Part shown: piece after piece, positions 39,720 through 42,300 of the stretch
Numbering within the stretch: position 1 is the stretch's first letter
Layout of the letters: every line of letters begins with the position of its first letter
Notes under the pieces: model-generated
Databases searched by the model: none
Seen by the model: the letters and a program-made list of their open reading frames with translations, nothing else
What the model was told of the DNA's origin: nothing
Origin: DATMXS01 sp035561355
GTDB lineage: Bacteria; Acidobacteriota; Terriglobia; Bryobacterales; Bryobacteraceae
Assembly: GCA_035561355.1 (NCBI GenBank)
Contig: DATMXS010000334.1
Coordinates: forward strand, 1-42,300
Direction of reading: 5' to 3'
DNA length: 42,300 nt
Position numbers and translations under genes: made by a program

Positions 39720-40766
39720 TCACCGTAAGAACCGGCCCACTGCTTCGGCGAACGCCTCCGGGCATTGCGCCTGTGGGAAGTGGCCGCAGCCTTTCAGCAC
39801 CTCCAGCCGGCCGTTCGGAAACGCCGTCGCGTAGGTTCTGCTTGCTGCCTCCGGCTGAAGGTCCGCCGCGCCGTGCAGCACCAGAACCGGCGCGCTCACC
39901 TTCCTTAGTGCGTCGCGCCAGTCGTGACGCCGCCCCAGGCTGAGGTACTGCGCCCACACCATCCACCCGCCGCCGTCCGCCGGCATTTCCGCCGCGGTGT
40001 TGCCCGCCGCCTCCTGATAGAAGCGCCCGAAGTCCGCGTGCAGGGCGGCAAGCTGCTTCTCGTTCTTGTCGAACAGTCCGCCGAAGTCGAAATACTGTTT
40101 CTGCCACGCATCGAACTCCGCCCGGCGCGCCTCCGGCAGCTTCGCTCGCACCGTCTGGAAGAAATCCCCTTCCGGACTCGGCATCACCAGCATCGACGCG
40201 GGCGCAATCAGCACCAGTTTTGCGACACGCTCCGGGAACTCCGCGGCATATAGGGCCGCAAGCAGGCCGCCCCACGAGTGCCCCACCAACATCAGCTTGT
40301 CCTCGCCCAGAATTCTGCGTATCCGCTCGATGTCCGCGATCTGCGCCCCGATCCCGAGCGTTCCTTCGAGCTGCTTCATGTTCGCGCCGTAGCTCGAAGC
40401 CGTGAACCGGTCGAACGGCCGGGTGGATTTGCCGGATCCACGCTGGTCGTAGTAATGCACCCGGAGTTCGTTCTTCAGTGCCTCGAATCCGGCGTACGGC
40501 TCCGTTGCCGGGAAGCCCGGCCCGCCATGCACGAATAACACGTTCTGGCCTGTTCCGGAGCTGAACGTTCGCAGGCGGATTTGCGGCTCCACGGTCCAGA
40601 CTCCCTCGGTGTCCTGCGGTGGCGGATCGAGCGGCGCGCCCAAGTCCCTGCCGGCCCGGACGTCGCCCGGCTCGTACATCGGCCGACCGATCCACCACCA
40701 CATCAGCGCGGCGCCCGCCGCCAGCACCACCACAATGATCCCGACTGACCAAAGCAGCTTCTTCAC
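39720..40766 (-). CDS. Membrane-anchored alpha/beta hydrolase, proline iminopeptidase-like (S33)
   Basis: 348 residues from a GTG at 40766. N-terminal membrane anchor (LLWSVGIIVVVLAAGAALMWWW, residues 4-25). Alpha/beta hydrolase landmarks: FVHGGPGF (80-85, oxyanion hole), HYYDQRGSGKST (the S33 DQRG), GHSWGG with the nucleophile Ser164, VLVLHGAADLQPE for the Asp, and GCGHFPQ for the His. HGGPG and DQRGSG are typical of proline iminopeptidases. A peptide or amide substrate at the outer face of the inner membrane is inference. The GTG has no good SD. It shares the strand with the beta-barrel gene downstream. Confidence 0.87.
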   Translation of the reverse strand: MKKLLWSVGIIVVVLAAGAALMWWWIGRPMYEPGDVRAGRDLGAPLDPPPQDTEGVWTVEPQIRLRTFSSGTGQNVLFVHGGPGFPATEPYAGFEALKNELRVHYYDQRGSGKSTRPFDRFTASSYGANMKQLEGTLGIGAQIADIERIRRILGEDKLMLVGHSWGGLLAALYAAEFPERVAKLVLIAPASMLVMPSPEGDFFQTVRAKLPEARRAEFDAWQKQYFDFGGLFDKNEKQLAALHADFGRFYQEAAGNTAAEMPADGGGWMVWAQYLSLGRRHDWRDALRKVSAPVLVLHGAADLQPEAASRTYATAFPNGRLEVLKGCGHFPQAQCPEAFAEAVGRFLR

Positions 40767-40904
40767 GGGAGTAGTCTAAATCAAAACCGCGACGCAGGCT
40801 CGCGGTTTTGCGCAAATGCGAGCCTCGCGCGCACCCATCCGTCCGCCCGCTTGCGGTATGGTGATAGTCGGCTTTCCGGCACTATTTCATCAGGAGGAAA
40901 CAGC

Positions 40905-41864
40905 GTGAAAGTAGGCGTTTTCACAGCACTGCTCGCGAACCTGCCGTTCGACCAGGTCATCCAGAAACTGAAAGCTCTGGGCATCGACACCGTTGAGCTC
41001 GGTACGGGCAACTATCCCGGCGATCCCCACTGCAAGCTCTCCATGCTCGACGATGCCAAGGCGCTCGCCGAGTTCAAGAAGAAGCTGGACGACAACGGCA
41101 TCACCATCACCGCCCTGAGCTGCCACGGCGAGCCGCTGCACCCCAATACGGACATCGCCTGCAAGAATACGGAAACGAACAAGAAGACCATTCTGCTAGC
41201 CGAGAAGCTGGGCATCCCGGTGATCGTCGATTTCTCCGGCTGCCCCGGCGATGGCCCGAACGCGACGTACCCCAACTGGGTCACCTGCGCCTGGCCTCCG
41301 CACTTCGGCGACATCCTGAAGTGGCAGTGGGAGCAGAAGGTCATCCCCTACTGGAAAGAGCGCACGCAGTTCGCCGCCGATCACGGCGTGAAGATCGCGC
41401 TCGAGATGCACCCCGGCTTCGTCGTGTATAGCCCGGAGACCATGCTGCGGCTTCGCGCCGAGTGCGGCCCCAACATCGGCGCCAACCTGGATCCCAGCCA
41501 CATGTTCTGGCAAGGCATCGATCCGATTAAGGCCGTCCGCGTCCTCGGCGACGCCATTTTCTATGTCCATGCCAAGGACACGCAGATTTACGATTTCAAC
41601 CTGCCCAAGACCGGCGTGCTCGACACGAAGAATTACACCGACGAGCGGAACCGCGCCTGGATCTTCCGCACGGTCGGCTACGGCCACGGGGCGGAGTGGT
41701 GGGCGGAGTTCATCTCCACCCTCAAGATGTACAACTACGATTACGTGCTCTCAATCGAGCACGAGGACAGCCTGATGTCCGCGGAAGAAGGTCTGACGAA
41801 GGCCGTCAACTTCCTCCAGAACCTGGTCATCCGCGAGAAGCCCGGCGTCGCGTACTGGGCGTAG
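40905..41864 (+). CDS. Sugar phosphate isomerase/epimerase family (xylose isomerase-like TIM barrel)
   Basis: 319 residues from a GTG at 40905, with AGGAGGAA 8 nt upstream. The frame to 40851 upstream has no SD. Xylose isomerase-like TIM barrel: KVGVFTALLANLPFDQVIQKLKALGIDTVELGTG, ITALSCHGEPLHP, KIALEMHPGFVVYS (Glu metal ligand), IGANLDPSHMFWQG (Asp/His), IFYVHAKDTQIYD (His), and VLSIEHEDSLMSAEEGL (Glu). All four metal-ligand type residues are present. It should isomerise or epimerise a sugar or polyol derivative in the cytoplasm; the exact sugar is unknown. The nearby enolase-superfamily enzyme suggests sugar acid use. A small stem (41885-41905) follows. Confidence 0.9.
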   Translation: MKVGVFTALLANLPFDQVIQKLKALGIDTVELGTGNYPGDPHCKLSMLDDAKALAEFKKKLDDNGITITALSCHGEPLHPNTDIACKNTETNKKTILLAEKLGIPVIVDFSGCPGDGPNATYPNWVTCAWPPHFGDILKWQWEQKVIPYWKERTQFAADHGVKIALEMHPGFVVYSPETMLRLRAECGPNIGANLDPSHMFWQGIDPIKAVRVLGDAIFYVHAKDTQIYDFNLPKTGVLDTKNYTDERNRAWIFRTVGYGHGAEWWAEFISTLKMYNYDYVLSIEHEDSLMSAEEGLTKAVNFLQNLVIREKPGVAYWA

Positions 41865-41884
41865 GCGGCACGTTTGTTACTTGC

Positions 41885-41905
41885 GGGCGCTCACTCCGGG
41901 CGCCC
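41885..41905. terminator. Weak stem-loop between the isomerase and rhodanese genes
   Basis: GGGCGC (41885-41890) and GCGCCC (41900-41905) form a 6-bp stem with a 9-nt loop, 20 nt after the isomerase stop, between convergent genes. There is no T-run, so termination would be weak. Confidence 0.3.
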
Positions 41906-41959
41906 TGTCCGCTCCGCGCAATCCTTACTTGTTCTCCGATCACCGGGCGGCAACGCACG

Positions 41960-41981
41960 ATCAGTACCTCATCAGTACCTC
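41960..41981. repeat. 11-bp tandem repeat at the rhodanese stop codon
   Basis: ATCAGTACCTC occurs twice without a gap (41960-41970 and 41971-41981). The second copy carries the stop codon and last codon of the rhodanese gene. A small recent duplication by slippage is the simplest explanation. Confidence 0.7.
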
Positions 41982-42300
41982 GGGACTTCGGGATCGATCG
42001 AGGCGCTCCAGGCGTCGATACCGCCGGACATACTATGGCAGCGCTCTACGCCTTGGCGGCGGAGCCAGGATACAGTTTGAAGGCTCCGCACCCCGTGATG
42101 GCAGAAGATCACCAGCGGAGCGGTGGCGGCCTTCTGCTGTAGCGCGGCGAGTTGGTGCGGAACGGCCCGCATCGGGATCAGTTCCGCGCTCTCGATGCGC
42201 GCGGTTTGATGCTCATGCGGTTCGCGCACGTCCACGAGGTGGACGGGTTCCCCTGCATCCAGCATGCGCTTGACTTCCTGTGGCGAGACTTCCGTTGGCA
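41972..42300 (-). CDS. Rhodanese-like domain protein (start at or beyond the right edge)
   Basis: At least 109 residues to the window edge; the first codons read PTEVSPQEVKRMLDAG. The base before the edge is not visible, so the start may be an ATG there or lie further out. Rhodanese features: VHLVDVREPHEH (the strand and DVRE), then the active-site loop VIFCHHGVRSLQTVSWL with Cys in the C-x-x-G-x-R-S shape, and the Cys-Gly GGIDAW end. Single rhodanese domains carry sulfur as a cysteine persulfide. It ends at a TGA (complement of 41972-41974) inside an 11-bp tandem repeat. Function in this neighbourhood is unknown. Confidence 0.86.
   Translation of the reverse strand, partial: PTEVSPQEVKRMLDAGEPVHLVDVREPHEHQTARIESAELIPMRAVPHQLAALQQKAATAPLVIFCHHGVRSLQTVSWLRRQGVERCHSMSGGIDAWSASIDPEVPRY

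Noticed and set aside
39688..40815. The beta-barrel frame stays open for 376 codons upstream of the chosen start.
   Set aside because: This stretch overlaps the alpha/beta hydrolase gene in another frame on the same strand and reads as low-complexity Arg/Gly-rich protein. The hydrolase frame has a complete catalytic motif set.
1..42300. CRISPR arrays, tRNA or rRNA genes, transposases and prophage genes.
   Set aside because: I looked for regular spaced repeats, cloverleaf-like segments and mobile-element proteins and saw none. The repeats found are short and unlike CRISPR.

Overview
The window is a high-GC chromosomal segment from a Gram-negative bacterium, most likely an Acidobacteriota of the Solibacter/Bryobacter type. 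This placement is inference from gene content, without phylogeny. The content is a TonB protein with a Gly-rich linker, an Oar-like TonB-dependent receptor of about 1230 residues, Tat-exported sulfatase and enolase-superfamily enzymes, heptose/LPS genes, and frequent GTG and TTG starts. I saw no rRNA, tRNA, CRISPR array, transposase, integrase or phage gene. It reads as ordinary chromosome.

Layout. 1-9.9 kb: a TonB fragment at the left edge, an M19 dipeptidase-like protein, a small LysM protein, a HAD phosphatase, then a minus-strand pair of TonB-dependent receptor and lipoprotein sulfatase-like/TPR protein, and a protein of unknown function. 10-16.6 kb: DUF2141-YceI pair, a PPOX-like stress protein, then the conserved yceD-rpmF-plsX block followed by dsbD, and an aquaglyceroporin. 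16.6-20.2 kb: a GMC-type oxidoreductase with a cysteine cluster, a possible gene remnant, a VOC protein, a LacI-type sensor without its DNA-binding domain, and a Cu/Zn superoxide dismutase. 20.3-31.1 kb: a long plus-strand series of protein and nucleic-acid quality control genes: an eRF1/Vms1-like factor (baeRF), Hsp20, Lon, a heptose adenylyltransferase, Mfd, a SurA-like isomerase, a YhaM-type exoribonuclease and a BlaI-type repressor. 31.2-36 kb: a Tat-exported arylsulfatase, then an LPS inner-core cluster (two GT9 heptosyltransferases with a degenerate nucleotidyltransferase between them, and a membrane methyltransferase). 36-42.3 kb: two tandem LolA-like paralogs, an enolase-superfamily sugar acid dehydratase-like enzyme, an outer-membrane barrel, a proline iminopeptidase-like hydrolase, a sugar isomerase/epimerase, and a rhodanese cut by the right edge.

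How the genes fit together. TonB, the receptor, the sulfatase-like proteins and the sugar enzymes suggest uptake and breakdown of complex organic matter. The central plus-strand block links translation rescue (eRF1-like factor with a GHGQ loop), aggregate holding (Hsp20) and proteolysis (Lon). Hsp20 and Lon share a 4-nt start/stop overlap, and a strong hairpin precedes hsp20. The points I find most worth following up are this baeRF-Hsp20-Lon unit, the degenerate RfaE2-like protein between the two heptosyltransferases, the LacI core domain with its own ribosome-binding site but no helix-turn-helix, and the 19-bp tandem repeat abutting the arylsulfatase start.
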